A DNA stretch of 38,890 nt from a virus: IMG/VR virus record IMGVR_UViG_3300031576_000168, positions 1 through 38,890 of that record. The stretch is one strand, 5' to 3'. Position numbers and translations under genes: made by a program. Below, piece after piece: positions 1-8,559 of this stretch (position 1 is its first letter; every line of letters starts with the position of its first letter). The notes below the pieces were generated by a model. It was not told the DNA's origin and did no database searches. It saw only the letters and a list, made by a program, of their open reading frames with translations.

Positions 1-476
1 AAGGCGGAAACGGTGGTGGGGTGGGTGGCGAAGCGAAACTCCTTGGAGGGCTCGGCGCTGGCACGAACGCTGGGGGACTCGCTCGAGTCCTTGGCGGGAC
101 CGGCGGAACCGGGGCAGGAGGTCACGGGGGGATCGCGCATCTCACAGGTGGAGACGCGGGTGCGGGTTCGGGGGGGAACGCCGGAGATGTGGTCCTCACT
201 CCGGGCAGTCCTGATGGAGCCGGCGTCGCCGGCAAGATATCCCTCGCGGGTCCGGTGGATATCACCGACGCGAAGAACATCACTCTGGGGACGACCACGG
301 GCACGAAGTTCGGCACCGCGACCACGCAGAAGCTCGCATTCTACAACTCGGCCCCCATCGTACAAGGCGCGGCGGTCGCGGACGCATCCGGGGGTGCGAC
401 CATCGATGCTGAGGCGCGGACGGCGGTCAACTCGTTGCTGGCGCGGATACGCTCGTTGGGACTCATCGCGACCTAG
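1..476 (+). CDS. C-terminal part of glycine-rich fibre/spike structural protein (5' truncated)
   Basis: The frame is open from base 3 and ends with TAG at 474-476, so the 5' end lies outside the window. The visible part starts with dense glycine repeats (GG-x-GG clusters) and then becomes a non-repetitive tail. That tail has the phrase GTATTQKLAFYNSAPIVQ and ends in an amphipathic helix around ARTAVNSLLARIRSLGL. This ending is common in fibre or spike proteins of head-tailed viruses (family knowledge). The glycine-rich frame entering the right edge of the window at 38412-38890 has the same composition, so both are probably parts of one gene split by the window ends. A role in an external appendage is inferred. 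Confidence 0.7.
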   Translation, partial: GGNGGGVGGEAKLLGGLGAGTNAGGLARVLGGTGGTGAGGHGGIAHLTGGDAGAGSGGNAGDVVLTPGSPDGAGVAGKISLAGPVDITDAKNITLGTTTGTKFGTATTQKLAFYNSAPIVQGAAVADASGGATIDAEARTAVNSLLARIRSLGLIAT

Positions 477-525
477 ACCGACAGTTTCATCGATGGACCT
501 ACCATTTGGTGGATGAGGCGACGGG

Positions 526-804
526 ATGAGCGGGAAGGAGAAGCTTGAAGAAATGCAGGCGAGTATGGGGGCACTCGACCGACGGGTAGCGGTGCTGGGC
601 CAAGTGCTGATGCTGAAGCAGGCGGAGATCAACAACCAGGCGGACCCGGAGGAGACAAAGACCTGGCTCGAACTAGATTTCGAGGAGGCCGCGCGCACGC
701 TCGGAGAGATGAGAGCCGAACGCAAGAGGATCGGGCAGATTTTCGACGAGAGGCTCAAGTCGCTCGGCGTGTTGGCCGAGCCGTCGCTGCCGTCCCCGAA
801 GTAG
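526..804 (+). CDS. small coiled-coil protein
   Basis: A 92-residue, highly charged protein that is almost entirely predicted helix, with heptad-like spacing through residues 1-85. It has no cysteines and no membrane segment. It follows the fibre gene and precedes two small membrane proteins. I do not recognise the family. It may be a virion assembly or fibre-associated protein, but this is only inferred from position. Confidence 0.65.
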   Translation: MSGKEKLEEMQASMGALDRRVAVLGQVLMLKQAEINNQADPEETKTWLELDFEEAARTLGEMRAERKRIGQIFDERLKSLGVLAEPSLPSPK

Positions 805-817
805 AGCCGAGGTGAGG

Positions 818-1186
818 GTGCTGGCCGAGGTGGTGGAGCTGCTGATTACGATGGCCGTAGCCATCGGGCTGGGCGTCGGCGCGGCCATCGTGAGCCGGGT
901 CGCGCCGCGCCGCCGGAACGGGAACGGGGCGACGGCACTTCTCAAAGCGCATATCGCGGAGGACGAGGAGCAGTTCGCCAAGATCGGGAAGCGGCTGACC
1001 GAGGGGGACAAGTTGTTCAAGACTGTGAGGGGCGATCAGGGCGCGGTGGCGGCACTTCTGGTGGAGGGGGACGAGGAGCGTCAGGCCAAGCTCAAGTTCG
1101 CCCGGCCCGACTTCTTCGAAGAGTGCGTGGCACCGCGGCTGGCTGACTTCCGCCGCGAGCGACAGCACCGCGGACGACGCCGGTAG
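818..1186 (+). CDS. small protein with one N-terminal membrane helix
   Basis: Residues about 4-28 form a hydrophobic segment followed by a basic stretch (RVAPRRR). The rest is charged and helical. I chose the GTG at 818 because the Shine-Dalgarno sequence GAGGTGA (809-815) lies just upstream. A GTG at 812 would sit inside that sequence. One-helix membrane proteins next to a multi-helix membrane protein (1225) are often part of lysis modules, but no endolysin is visible, so function is unknown. Confidence 0.6.
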   Translation: MLAEVVELLITMAVAIGLGVGAAIVSRVAPRRRNGNGATALLKAHIAEDEEQFAKIGKRLTEGDKLFKTVRGDQGAVAALLVEGDEERQAKLKFARPDFFEECVAPRLADFRRERQHRGRRR

Positions 1187-1224
1187 ACCGACAGGTTCAA
1201 GAGGGACCGTGGCGGTCGGGGAGC

Positions 1225-1629
1225 ATGGCGGACGTGGGGCCGTTCTGGAGCCTGGTATTGTACGTGGCGCTGGCCGCTCTGTGGGCGGGCGGGGGCTACA
1301 TGAAGGGCCGGCCGAAGGGCGAGCCGTTCGACCGGGCCAGGTTCATAGGAGCGCTCATCTGGGGCGCGCTGGTGGCCGTCCTGGCCGTCGCGGGCGGGCG
1401 GACGTTCGAGGCCGCAGAGGCGACGCTGGCCGGGATCATGGTGATGGGCGCGGAATTGGCGCCGGTGCTCGGATTCACGGTGTCTCTGGACGTGGTGGCG
1501 AAGATCGTCGTGCGATGGATCGACGAGCGAATCCCGTGGGAGAAACAGACTCCGGTGTGGGATCTCGTCGCGAGGCTGTATGGGTCGCGCGATCTCCCGC
1601 CGCCGGGCCCGCCGCCGGTGCCGGGCTGA
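1225..1629 (+). CDS. membrane protein with about three transmembrane helices, holin-like size
   Basis: A 134-residue protein with hydrophobic segments near residues 7-26, 37-57 and 62-90, and a proline-rich C-terminal end (PPPGPPPVPG). Size and topology resemble phage holins, but sequence alone cannot show this. It lies between the fibre gene and the head-tail connector genes, where a membrane protein is unusual for a structural operon. It could form a lysis or membrane module with the 818 gene. Confidence 0.6.
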   Translation: MADVGPFWSLVLYVALAALWAGGGYMKGRPKGEPFDRARFIGALIWGALVAVLAVAGGRTFEAAEATLAGIMVMGAELAPVLGFTVSLDVVAKIVVRWIDERIPWEKQTPVWDLVARLYGSRDLPPPGPPPVPG

Positions 1630-1701
1630 CCTGGGGCCCGAGCCCCCCACCGGAACCGGAAGGTTCATTCCTGACGCCCCCCATCGGGTGCCGGGATTCC
1701 G

Positions 1702-2121
1702 ATGGCTTACTCCCTGAAAGCCGCGGTCAAGACGCTGGCCGGCATCGGCAGCGCCGACACGGTGTGGGATTCCGACATCGACAACACGCACATCCCGATG
1801 GCCGACCGGGAGATCGACCTCTACCTCCAGGACGCGGGAGCCGCCGTGCCGCTGGTCGTCATGCCGGCCATCATTGCTGATATCTCGGCGCTCCTGGCGG
1901 CGTCGCTGTGGTGGGAGGCGCGGATTACCGTCCTCGAGCCCGCGGCGGCCGGCCAGGAGGCAAGCAAGCGGAGCTACCTGCGGAAGCGGGCGCTGGAGAT
2001 GTTGAAGCAGTACATCGCGTTCACCTATTCGGAGAACGTCGACCTCGACCGGATCGACCACGCGCTCGACGACTTCTACATCATCTACCCGCGCGACTAC
2101 AGCACGGCGGACGGGAAGTGA
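1702..2121 (+). CDS. head-tail connector / head completion protein (probable)
   Basis: A 139-residue, mostly helical protein. Its place directly before a gp10-like neck protein and a tail-terminator-like protein is where the adaptor that binds the portal is normally encoded in siphoviruses. The residues do not give me a confident family match; the call rests on size, helical content and synteny. It ends 3 bases before the ATG of the next gene, consistent with one transcript. Confidence 0.55.
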   Translation: MAYSLKAAVKTLAGIGSADTVWDSDIDNTHIPMADREIDLYLQDAGAAVPLVVMPAIIADISALLAASLWWEARITVLEPAAAGQEASKRSYLRKRALEMLKQYIAFTYSENVDLDRIDHALDDFYIIYPRDYSTADGK

Positions 2122-2124
2122 GCG

Positions 2125-2628
2125 ATGCCGATCAAGGTCGAGGTGAAGTTCGACGCGGAGCCCATCCTGCTGAAGCTGGACGCCATCCGGGTGTCGATGC
2201 CAGTGGCGACCGAGCGCGCTGTCGATCGGCTCGCGGACCTCGCGGTGACGACCTGGAAGGAGTTTGCCCTGGAGCGGACGAGCACCGGCCGATACCGGGA
2301 GAACATCGTCATCAAGAACCGCGTCCCTGGCGGCGCGGTCGTCGGCGTGAACGAGGACCGGGTGCGGTACTTCCCGTTCATCGAGAACGACACCGAGCCT
2401 CATTCAATCGAGGCGGTGCGCGCGAAGTCGCTCAGGTTCTTCTGGGGAGCGGGCCCGGCCGGGCCGGGGGTCTACTTCTTCCGGAAGGTGCAGCACCCCG
2501 GGACGAAGGGCGCGCACCACGCGGAGCGCACCGGGGAGATCGTGAACGAGCAGGCGAAGAACGTGGTGCGCGAGGTTATCGAGGAGATGATTGAGGAGCG
2601 GGTGGAGACGATTCGCGGCGGCGGGTGA
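2125..2628 (+). CDS. HK97 gp10-like neck / head-closure protein
   Basis: A 167-residue protein with features of the HK97 gp10-like family: an N-terminal helix with AVDRLADLAV, a central region ending FIENDTEPHSIEA, a KSLRFFW strand and the phrase VQHPGTKGAHH near residue 130. Those C-terminal elements (aromatic-rich strand followed by HPGTKG) are the diagnostic part. The protein joins head and tail. A second gp10-like protein is encoded at 33872. Confidence 0.75.
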   Translation: MPIKVEVKFDAEPILLKLDAIRVSMPVATERAVDRLADLAVTTWKEFALERTSTGRYRENIVIKNRVPGGAVVGVNEDRVRYFPFIENDTEPHSIEAVRAKSLRFFWGAGPAGPGVYFFRKVQHPGTKGAHHAERTGEIVNEQAKNVVREVIEEMIEERVETIRGGG

Positions 2629-2630
2629 AC

Positions 2631-3107
2631 ATGGGCTTCTACTCATCATACAACAACATCATCGAGAAAATCCAGGCGCTCCTCCAGGCCAGCGTGCGGA
2701 CGGACCTCGCGGCGGTTGCGGATGCGGACATCATCCTCGGCGATGTGCGCGACCCGTGGGCACACACACAGAGCAGGATCGTGTTCATCGGGGACGTGAG
2801 GGAGGGGAGCGCGCCTGACCTGACGTTCAAGAAGGTGGCGCCGCAGTTCGACGTGCCGATCACCATCGTAACATTCGAGCCGCCGGACAACGTGCGCGAC
2901 ACCTGGCGGCCGACCATCGCGCTCAAGATCACTGGAGACATTGTGGACGAGCTGCTGTCCAACAAGAACCTCACGGTCGCCAGCATCCGGCACGCGGACA
3001 ACGTGGAGTTTCTGCGATTCCAGGCGGTCGGCGGCCAGGACGTGACGCGCGTCCTCTCGCTCGTGAGGGCGTGGTTCAGGATCACAACGAACTATCAGCC
3101 GGCATGA
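2631..3107 (+). CDS. tail terminator / tail completion-like protein
   Basis: About 158 residues with an N-terminal helix and a mixed beta fold. It sits between the gp10-like neck protein and the tail tube, the usual position of the tail terminator that caps the tube. I chose ATG 2631, which follows GGGTGA at the overlap with the preceding stop; a GTG at 2625 would add two residues. No diagnostic motif was recognised, so the role is inferred from order and size. Confidence 0.55.
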   Translation: MGFYSSYNNIIEKIQALLQASVRTDLAAVADADIILGDVRDPWAHTQSRIVFIGDVREGSAPDLTFKKVAPQFDVPITIVTFEPPDNVRDTWRPTIALKITGDIVDELLSNKNLTVASIRHADNVEFLRFQAVGGQDVTRVLSLVRAWFRITTNYQPA

Positions 3108-3108
3108 G

Positions 3109-4104
3109 GTGGACAACTTGGCAGGAGAACGGTGGGTCGGAGTGAAGGCCGAGAGCAGTTACGGGAGCCCGGCGACGTTGCCGCCGATGAGGTTCCTTGA
3201 TGGCTCGGGGTTCGACTTCACGCCGCGCAGCGGGGATGAACTGTTCGAGGGCTACGCGGAACGCCAGCCGCGCCGGAGCGCCCGGGGAGGGTACGACGTC
3301 GAGTGGACGTGGGACATGGTCCCGGACGCGACCGAGATCGGCGAGTTGCTGAAAGCGGGATTCGGCACGGTCCTCAGCACCGCGCTCGGCGGAGGTATGT
3401 TCCAGCACGATTTCGCGCCCAAGACTCAAGACAGCCGGCTCAACTCTCTGACGATCTGGCAGTACCTCGGGGTCGAACCGACGAGCGACGACATCCAGCA
3501 TGACGGGGCCTACGTCGGCCGCGTCTCGTTGGAGGGCGCGGTGAAGAAACCCATGCTGGCGAGGTTCGAGGGCGGTTCGTCCAAGACGAACCTCGTGGAC
3601 CTGTCCGCGCAGTCCCCGTCATTCAGCAACAACGGCATCCTCATGTTCAGCGGCGCGGTCGTGACGCTGGATGCGGTGGACATCAGTGCTCGCGTGCAGG
3701 CGGCCCGATTCAACTTCGACAACAAGCCCGACCCCGATTCCGGGTACGGGTTCGGGTCGCAGTTCAAGCGCCGAGCGACGAGCGATGGGTTCCTCGCGAG
3801 CGGGGAGATCGACCTCCTGTTCGAGAACAGCGACATGCTCAAACGGTTCTTCGGCTCGTCGAGCGCGACATCCCCGACTCTGCTCCCGGGGGAGTTCGAT
3901 ATCCTATGTCGCTGGCTCGGCCCCATCGTACTCGGCCCGAGCAACCACGAGGTGCAGGTCGATCTCGATAAATGCGTCATCGACACGAGCGCGATGAAGA
4001 TGCAACAGAACAAGCGCCTCGCGCAGAACCTGAAGTTCATGGCGCGGGGCGGGCCGGGCGCGACCAATAAGGTGCGGCTCATCAACAACACCGCGAGCTA
4101 TTGA
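3109..4104 (+). CDS. major tail tube protein
   Basis: A 331-residue beta-rich protein. It opens with the VGVKAESSYGSPAT pattern common at the start of tube proteins and contains repeated GEIDLLFENSDMLKRFFG-type strand and helix elements. It is followed by the tail chaperone gene and the tape measure, the canonical order for siphovirus tube proteins. Start is either GTG 3109 or TTG 3118. The GAGGTGG at 3107-3113 is better placed for TTG 3118. No tail sheath gene is visible, so the tail is probably non-contractile. Confidence 0.7.
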   Translation: MDNLAGERWVGVKAESSYGSPATLPPMRFLDGSGFDFTPRSGDELFEGYAERQPRRSARGGYDVEWTWDMVPDATEIGELLKAGFGTVLSTALGGGMFQHDFAPKTQDSRLNSLTIWQYLGVEPTSDDIQHDGAYVGRVSLEGAVKKPMLARFEGGSSKTNLVDLSAQSPSFSNNGILMFSGAVVTLDAVDISARVQAARFNFDNKPDPDSGYGFGSQFKRRATSDGFLASGEIDLLFENSDMLKRFFGSSSATSPTLLPGEFDILCRWLGPIVLGPSNHEVQVDLDKCVIDTSAMKMQQNKRLAQNLKFMARGGPGATNKVRLINNTASY

Positions 4105-4114
4105 GGTGGTCCGG

Positions 4115-4708
4115 ATGGGCGTGGGCGATTTGTACGGGCGGCGTGGGAAGTTCGAGATCGAGATGCCGAGCGGGCTGCGGGCTCGCGGCCGGCGTGCGCT
4201 GCTTGCGGAGGTGTTCCCGCTCATCCACGCGGCCGGTGCGCAGATGGACGACGAGGAGGCGGGACAGAAGGTGATGCAGAGTCCGGAGGCCGTGAAACGG
4301 GCGCTTGCGATGCTGCCGGCGCATGTGGACGCGGTGTCCTTCCCCGAAGGCGAAAGACGGGCGGAGGGCAAGCTTACGGCGACGGGGAAGCCGACCGGCG
4401 ACGAGGTCGATATCTCGGACCTTGACGATCTAGACGGGCTGGCGCTCATCGCGGCGGTGTTCTTCAGGGGGGATCAGGCGCTCGTCGACACCTTTCGTAC
4501 AGGATCGCGGGCTCGTGGCGATGCTCGGAACGGTGGCGGAGTTCGCGCACATCAGGCCGACCCAGGTGGTGCCGAGCCTGGCGTCGACGCTGGACGAACA
4601 GACCGCGTTGATGCTGGACCTGAAGATCATCGAGGCGTACCGCGAGCTTCAGGCGGTGGCGATGGGCGGGGACGGCGACCCGAACCCGCCCCGGACCCTG
4701 CCGGGTGA
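4115..4708 (+). CDS. tail assembly chaperone, upstream frame (gpG-like)
   Basis: This gene lies between tail tube and tape measure, where tail assembly chaperones are made as a short form and a frameshifted long form. ATG 4115 follows GAGGTGG with good spacing; a GTG at 4106 lies inside that sequence. Protein-like composition extends to about base 4495 (VDTF). After that, this frame becomes Gly/Arg/Asp/Pro-rich and looks like an out-of-frame shadow, while coding character moves to the frame of 4515-4769. Either ribosomes shift frame here or the short protein has a low-complexity tail. Confidence 0.6.
   Translation: MGVGDLYGRRGKFEIEMPSGLRARGRRALLAEVFPLIHAAGAQMDDEEAGQKVMQSPEAVKRALAMLPAHVDAVSFPEGERRAEGKLTATGKPTGDEVDISDLDDLDGLALIAAVFFRGDQALVDTFRTGSRARGDARNGGGVRAHQADPGGAEPGVDAGRTDRVDAGPEDHRGVPRASGGGDGRGRRPEPAPDPAG
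4490..4499 (+). other. candidate +1 (or -2) frameshift site in the tail chaperone
   Basis: Coding character leaves the frame of 4115 and appears in the frame of 4515 near here. The step needed is +1 or -2, not the common -1. The sequence ACC TTT CGT A allows a tRNA-Phe slip from TTT to TTC at 4493-4496, giving T-F-V-Q-D-R-G-L. A run of six G (4467-4472) just upstream is a second candidate. A sequencing indel is an alternative. Confidence 0.4.
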
Positions 4709-4769
4709 GAGCGTGCAATCATCGGTCGAACGGAGGTTGCGGAAATGGTCCTCGAGAAGCAAGACATAG
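4515..4769 (+). CDS. tail assembly chaperone, downstream frame (gpT-like part)
   Basis: This frame encodes an amphipathic, helix-rich polypeptide (VAEFAHIRPTQVV, LMLDLKIIEAYRELQAVAMG) and ends 25 bases inside the tape-measure gene. GTG 4515 and ATG 4521 have no Shine-Dalgarno sequence, and the frame is open upstream to at least 4461. The natural reading is therefore the C-terminal half of a frameshifted fusion with the 4115 gene. In related siphoviruses this long form coats the tape measure before the tube polymerises. Confidence 0.55.
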   Translation: MAMLGTVAEFAHIRPTQVVPSLASTLDEQTALMLDLKIIEAYRELQAVAMGGDGDPNPPRTLPGESVQSSVERRLRKWSSRSKT

Positions 4770-5410
4770 AGATCGGGAGCACGTACGACCCGACGGGGAT
4801 GAACGCGGCTAGCGACGACTTGGTGTTCTTCAACGGGAAGGTCGTCGCGGCGGACCAAGTAGCGGCCAAAGGCTCAGAAACTTTCAGAGGTTATACTCGC
4901 GCTTTGACCGGCATCAGTATTGCGACGCGACTGGCACAGGGCGCGCTGGCTCAGTTCGGAGGCACGTTCGCCGCCGTCGGGAACGCGGCGGCGGCAGTTA
5001 TAGGCATTGTCATCGACTTAGCTCGCGCCTACCTTTCGCTGAAAGGTCCCGCGGATAAAGCCGCCACGGCCAACTGGAATCTCGCCCTCTCGAAGATCGC
5101 AGCCGCCGGGGTTGGTGCCATCATCGTTGCGGGAATCGTGGCCGCGGCCATTGTCACCGTGCTCGCCCTTCGGGCCAGCGCGGAACGCCGGCATACCGGA
5201 GGCCGCGTGAGCCGGACTGGCCTCATCGACGCCGAGCGGGGCGAACTCATCGTGCCAGCGAATGCGACCGGCGCGGAGGCGGGGGCACTGAGCCCCATGA
5301 CGGTGAACATCCAAGTCGGCACTCTGAGCGGCGATGAGGGCAGCATTACGGAGCTGGTGGCGGAGACGCGGCGCCGGCTGGGTGGGTTCACGTCCTTCGG
5401 GGTGGACTGA
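4745..5410 (+). CDS. tape-measure protein, unusually short
   Basis: A 221-residue protein with two hydrophobic segments (about 70-95 and 118-142). It has the phrase GGRVSRTGLIDAERGELIVPA-like at about 152-172 and a C-terminal MTVNIQVGTLSG plus a charged helix ending RRRLGGF. The GLIDAERGE-type element followed by a short beta end is typical of the C-terminus of tape-measure proteins. Most family members have 600-2000 residues. Using the general rule of about 1.5 Angstrom per residue, this would give a tail of only about 30 nm. It overlaps the chaperone frame and is followed by a 1-base overlap with the next gene. Confidence 0.65.
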   Translation: MVLEKQDIEIGSTYDPTGMNAASDDLVFFNGKVVAADQVAAKGSETFRGYTRALTGISIATRLAQGALAQFGGTFAAVGNAAAAVIGIVIDLARAYLSLKGPADKAATANWNLALSKIAAAGVGAIIVAGIVAAAIVTVLALRASAERRHTGGRVSRTGLIDAERGELIVPANATGAEAGALSPMTVNIQVGTLSGDEGSITELVAETRRRLGGFTSFGVD

Positions 5411-6204
5411 TGGCGGACAAGAACATCAACATAACGACCACGTGGAGCGCCGCCGCGATCACGAGCGCGGACGACGTCTACATCTTCTCCGGAGGAATCC
5501 TCAGTACCGACAGCGCAGGCAACGAGGCCAAGAGCATCCGTGTGGGGAACAACAAGGTCCGCGACACGCCGAGCGCGGGCACCCTCAAGATCGGCGCCGG
5601 CAACGGCATCAGGCTCAACAACACGACCGGCAGCGGAGGCGGGGCGCCGAACGGCGGCACGATCGAGATCGAGACGGGAGGGATAGTGTCCGACCGGACG
5701 CACGCGAGCCCGACGACGTTCGACCTTCAGGGGAAACTCTCGGTCATCAACACCGGGTTGCCGTCCATCCGGGGCCGGCTCGTGGTGTTCGATGGCACGC
5801 TCGACCTGTTGTTCACGCGGATCGACGCGACCGCTTCGGAGTTTGACCTAGGGCTGTACAAGCGGCAGGCGCCGACGACCGTATCGTTCATCCCGTTGCC
5901 GGACGGGTTCAGCGAGATCTTCGAGAAGCCGCCGAAGGTTCCGTCGCTCACAATCGAGGGAGGGAAGGACATGGAGCAATGGCTCGGTTCCCGGCTGCGA
6001 ACGGGTGAGATCGGATTCATCGAGGACGATGCGTCGTATCCGTTCCTGACGAAGCATCTCCAGGAGGAGGCGGGCAAGAACCTCCGCTGGTGGTATATCG
6101 GTCCCAAGCACCAACTCAAGGTGCGGCTGCTGGATTGCGTCACGAGGTTCGTGTCGCCGCGGAGCGTGCGACGTGCGACGTTGTCGTTGAAGGAGAGCAG
6201 CTAG
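5410..6204 (+). CDS. distal tail-like structural protein
   Basis: A 264-residue protein. Residues 1-100 look like a repetitive beta structure (many T, N, G and S with alternating hydrophobics). The second half is a mixed domain ending KHQLKVRLLDCVTRFVSPR. It lies between the tape measure and the large tail-hub protein, the position of the distal tail protein that joins tube to tip. The ATG overlaps the preceding TGA by one base, implying translational coupling. Family assignment is inferred from order. Confidence 0.5.
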   Translation: MADKNINITTTWSAAAITSADDVYIFSGGILSTDSAGNEAKSIRVGNNKVRDTPSAGTLKIGAGNGIRLNNTTGSGGGAPNGGTIEIETGGIVSDRTHASPTTFDLQGKLSVINTGLPSIRGRLVVFDGTLDLLFTRIDATASEFDLGLYKRQAPTTVSFIPLPDGFSEIFEKPPKVPSLTIEGGKDMEQWLGSRLRTGEIGFIEDDASYPFLTKHLQEEAGKNLRWWYIGPKHQLKVRLLDCVTRFVSPRSVRRATLSLKESS

Positions 6205-8559
6205 ATGGCGAACGCGCAGTTCCAGAACGAGCCTAAGTACCAGGTCAAGGTCGGAGTCAACACTTGGGACTACGCCGACGACACGAGCCGGACGCAGGTC
6301 TTGAGCATTTGGCACCGGATTGCGGAGGGCGAGGTGCAGCGGGCGAAGATCGTGGTCGAGGACCCGGCCGGCACGCTGGTCGTTGTCAAGAACGACGTGG
6401 TGCAAATCAAGGAGCAGACCGAGGGCGGATTCAAGACGGCGTTCTATGGCTACGTCGTGCACCCGGACCGGGACGGCTCGAAGATCATCATCAACTGCCT
6501 GGGCGACGAGGACAAGAAGCTGAACGACGAGCTGAAGCAGACTCAGCTCTACGAGCAGTACACCCAACCCGCACGGATACCGCCGGCCTGGGGCAACTTC
6601 CATACGCTCATCGGGGACCGGGGGATTTCGAAGGTCAGGCTGACGGGTTCGCCGACCTCAGAGGTGGACAAGGCCGCGGTGCCATTGGTCTACCTCGCTA
6701 CGATCTCGGCGCCCTCGCCCGGGCGCGGCGATTGGGACAAGGAGGCGAAGGTCTGGACGGAGATCGTGAACAGCACGGCAAACCGGCGGCACCTGTTCCA
6801 GTTCCGGGCGGAGGGGGCGTTCCTCGACCAAGTGCAGTTCATCCTGATGAATACCAGCGTGAACGACATCATCATGGACGTGTCAATCCAGCGCGACACC
6901 GGCGGCGGGAAGGCCGGAGCCGACGTGGGCATCATCGCCAGCTTCACGCTCCTCAAGGGGCTGGGCATCCAGATCATCACGGTCGGGAGCGACACGACGG
7001 GCCTGCGCGTGCCGCTGAATAAGGCGCAACTCTATTGGTGTGTGCTCCACCGGCAGAGCACGCTCGACACCGACACGTTCCGCGTCTTTGGCGCGACGGG
7101 GGCGAACGTCCCGCCTTCCACTTCGGAGTTCCCGTACCGGCAGGGGATCGGGACCGGCACGCCGTACGGGGGCTACGGCTACTACGACCGATTCACGATC
7201 ACCGGCGCGGACCGGCTGGGATTCTTCCAGCCGCACTTCCGCGACTGGGTGTCGCTGGATTATCTGCGGGACTACGTCGACGGCGGGACGCCCGCGGCGG
7301 ATCAGCACGACATGAACATCGAGAACGAGAGCGGATACCAGCCGGCGCAGGTGGACGGCGCGGCCGGGTTCGAGACGGCCATCGCGGCGTTCGCGCATGA
7401 CGACGGGTCGATAGAGGCGTTCCTGCGCGAGCTGCTGGAGCTGAAGTATGACCCGAGCGACGTGGTCTCGGAAGTTTTCACCCCGGCCAGCATCCGGTAC
7501 TGGGAGGTCAACCAAGAGACGCTGTGGGAGACGACGCAGAAGCTCGCCTCGCTGCTTATCGATAGTGCCGGAACGCACCGCGGGCGCGTGTTCTTCGAGT
7601 TCAACGACGCGACTCCGCTCGACCCGCTGCGGATGCACATCCAGCGGCGCAAGCTCGGCACGGACGCGGAGTACGCGACCGTCGGGGGCGAGGACGACCT
7701 GGTGGGTGAGGCGGGGCTGCTGTTCAGGATGAGCGACGCGGACGTGCGGGAGGAAGCCGCGACGCGCGATAACATGTACACGGTGATCGGAAGGACGGCG
7801 CACGGCGACCCGCTCTATGCGACCCGGCGCGGGACCTACGCGAACCAGCCACGGGACCGGCAGAAGATCGTGGGCGACGGGAAGCTCAAGCGGCCCGAGG
7901 AGGTGGCGGCGCGGGCGGAGGCGCTGGCGCAGCTCGCGGTGCTGGACGATCTCACGGGGTGGTTCGTGGTGCCGGGCTGGGCCCCGGAAATGTCAGGACA
8001 CTTCGCGCAGAACAGCTACAACAACATCATCAAGCTCAAGACGAGCCGGCGGAACCTCTCGGCTGGACGCAAGTTCATCGTCTACGCGACCGAGTGCACG
8101 CTCGACGGCGGGGGCGCGCGGACGAAGTGCTGGTTCGGGTTGCCCGAGCTCGACATCGTGAAGGCGGTCGCGGACGGACACCGGCTGCTGGCGAACGAGA
8201 TCGTGAAGGACGGGTTCGGCGGCATCGACACTTTCTACGTCTATGTCGAGAAGGCGCTGACGGCGGACCCGGCGTTCTGCTGGATCAGGAACGCGAGCGG
8301 CGGCGCGCCCGACGCCTGGGACGACACCGTGAGATCGCCGGGCCCGGGCGCGACTTCCAATGTGATGCCGGCGATGACGAAGTACGGAGCGGAGCCGGTG
8401 TGGCAGGCGATCTTCAATCCGTGGCTCACGTTCTCGCTCAAGGTGGGGCAGATCGAGTTTTTCGACGCCAGCCTGGTCTCGCTCGGGGCGTCGGTCTTGA
8501 GCCCGAACTTCGAGTACAGCCCGCATCAGCGGATCGTCGTCGAGGTGAAGAAACTGTGA
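6205..8559 (+). CDS. tail hub / baseplate-like protein (Tal-like)
   Basis: At 784 residues this is the largest protein in the window. Residues 1-90 carry the hub-like pattern in which a bound term is followed by VVKNDVVQIKEQT and FKTAFYGYVV, as in tail-hub and gp27/gpD-like proteins. The middle is a large beta-rich insert, and the C-terminal part contains charged helices (EEVAARAEALAQLAVLDDL) and ends in strands. Its position after the distal-tail gene supports a tail-tip role. It could carry receptor-binding or enzyme domains, but I see no catalytic motif. Confidence 0.65.
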   Translation: MANAQFQNEPKYQVKVGVNTWDYADDTSRTQVLSIWHRIAEGEVQRAKIVVEDPAGTLVVVKNDVVQIKEQTEGGFKTAFYGYVVHPDRDGSKIIINCLGDEDKKLNDELKQTQLYEQYTQPARIPPAWGNFHTLIGDRGISKVRLTGSPTSEVDKAAVPLVYLATISAPSPGRGDWDKEAKVWTEIVNSTANRRHLFQFRAEGAFLDQVQFILMNTSVNDIIMDVSIQRDTGGGKAGADVGIIASFTLLKGLGIQIITVGSDTTGLRVPLNKAQLYWCVLHRQSTLDTDTFRVFGATGANVPPSTSEFPYRQGIGTGTPYGGYGYYDRFTITGADRLGFFQPHFRDWVSLDYLRDYVDGGTPAADQHDMNIENESGYQPAQVDGAAGFETAIAAFAHDDGSIEAFLRELLELKYDPSDVVSEVFTPASIRYWEVNQETLWETTQKLASLLIDSAGTHRGRVFFEFNDATPLDPLRMHIQRRKLGTDAEYATVGGEDDLVGEAGLLFRMSDADVREEAATRDNMYTVIGRTAHGDPLYATRRGTYANQPRDRQKIVGDGKLKRPEEVAARAEALAQLAVLDDLTGWFVVPGWAPEMSGHFAQNSYNNIIKLKTSRRNLSAGRKFIVYATECTLDGGGARTKCWFGLPELDIVKAVADGHRLLANEIVKDGFGGIDTFYVYVEKALTADPAFCWIRNASGGAPDAWDDTVRSPGPGATSNVMPAMTKYGAEPVWQAIFNPWLTFSLKVGQIEFFDASLVSLGASVLSPNFEYSPHQRIVVEVKKL

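Noticed and set aside
122-2403. Long leftward open frames opposite the tail genes
   Set aside because: They mirror strongly coding rightward genes, are rich in Arg, Pro and His from GC-rich antisense codons, lack ribosome-binding sites and show no recognisable domain.
7959-8555. Upstream extension of the 8556 gene inside the tail-hub gene
   Set aside because: Composition is Arg/Gly shadow of the hub frame, while GTG 8556 has a good ribosome-binding sequence and a normal overlap with the preceding stop.
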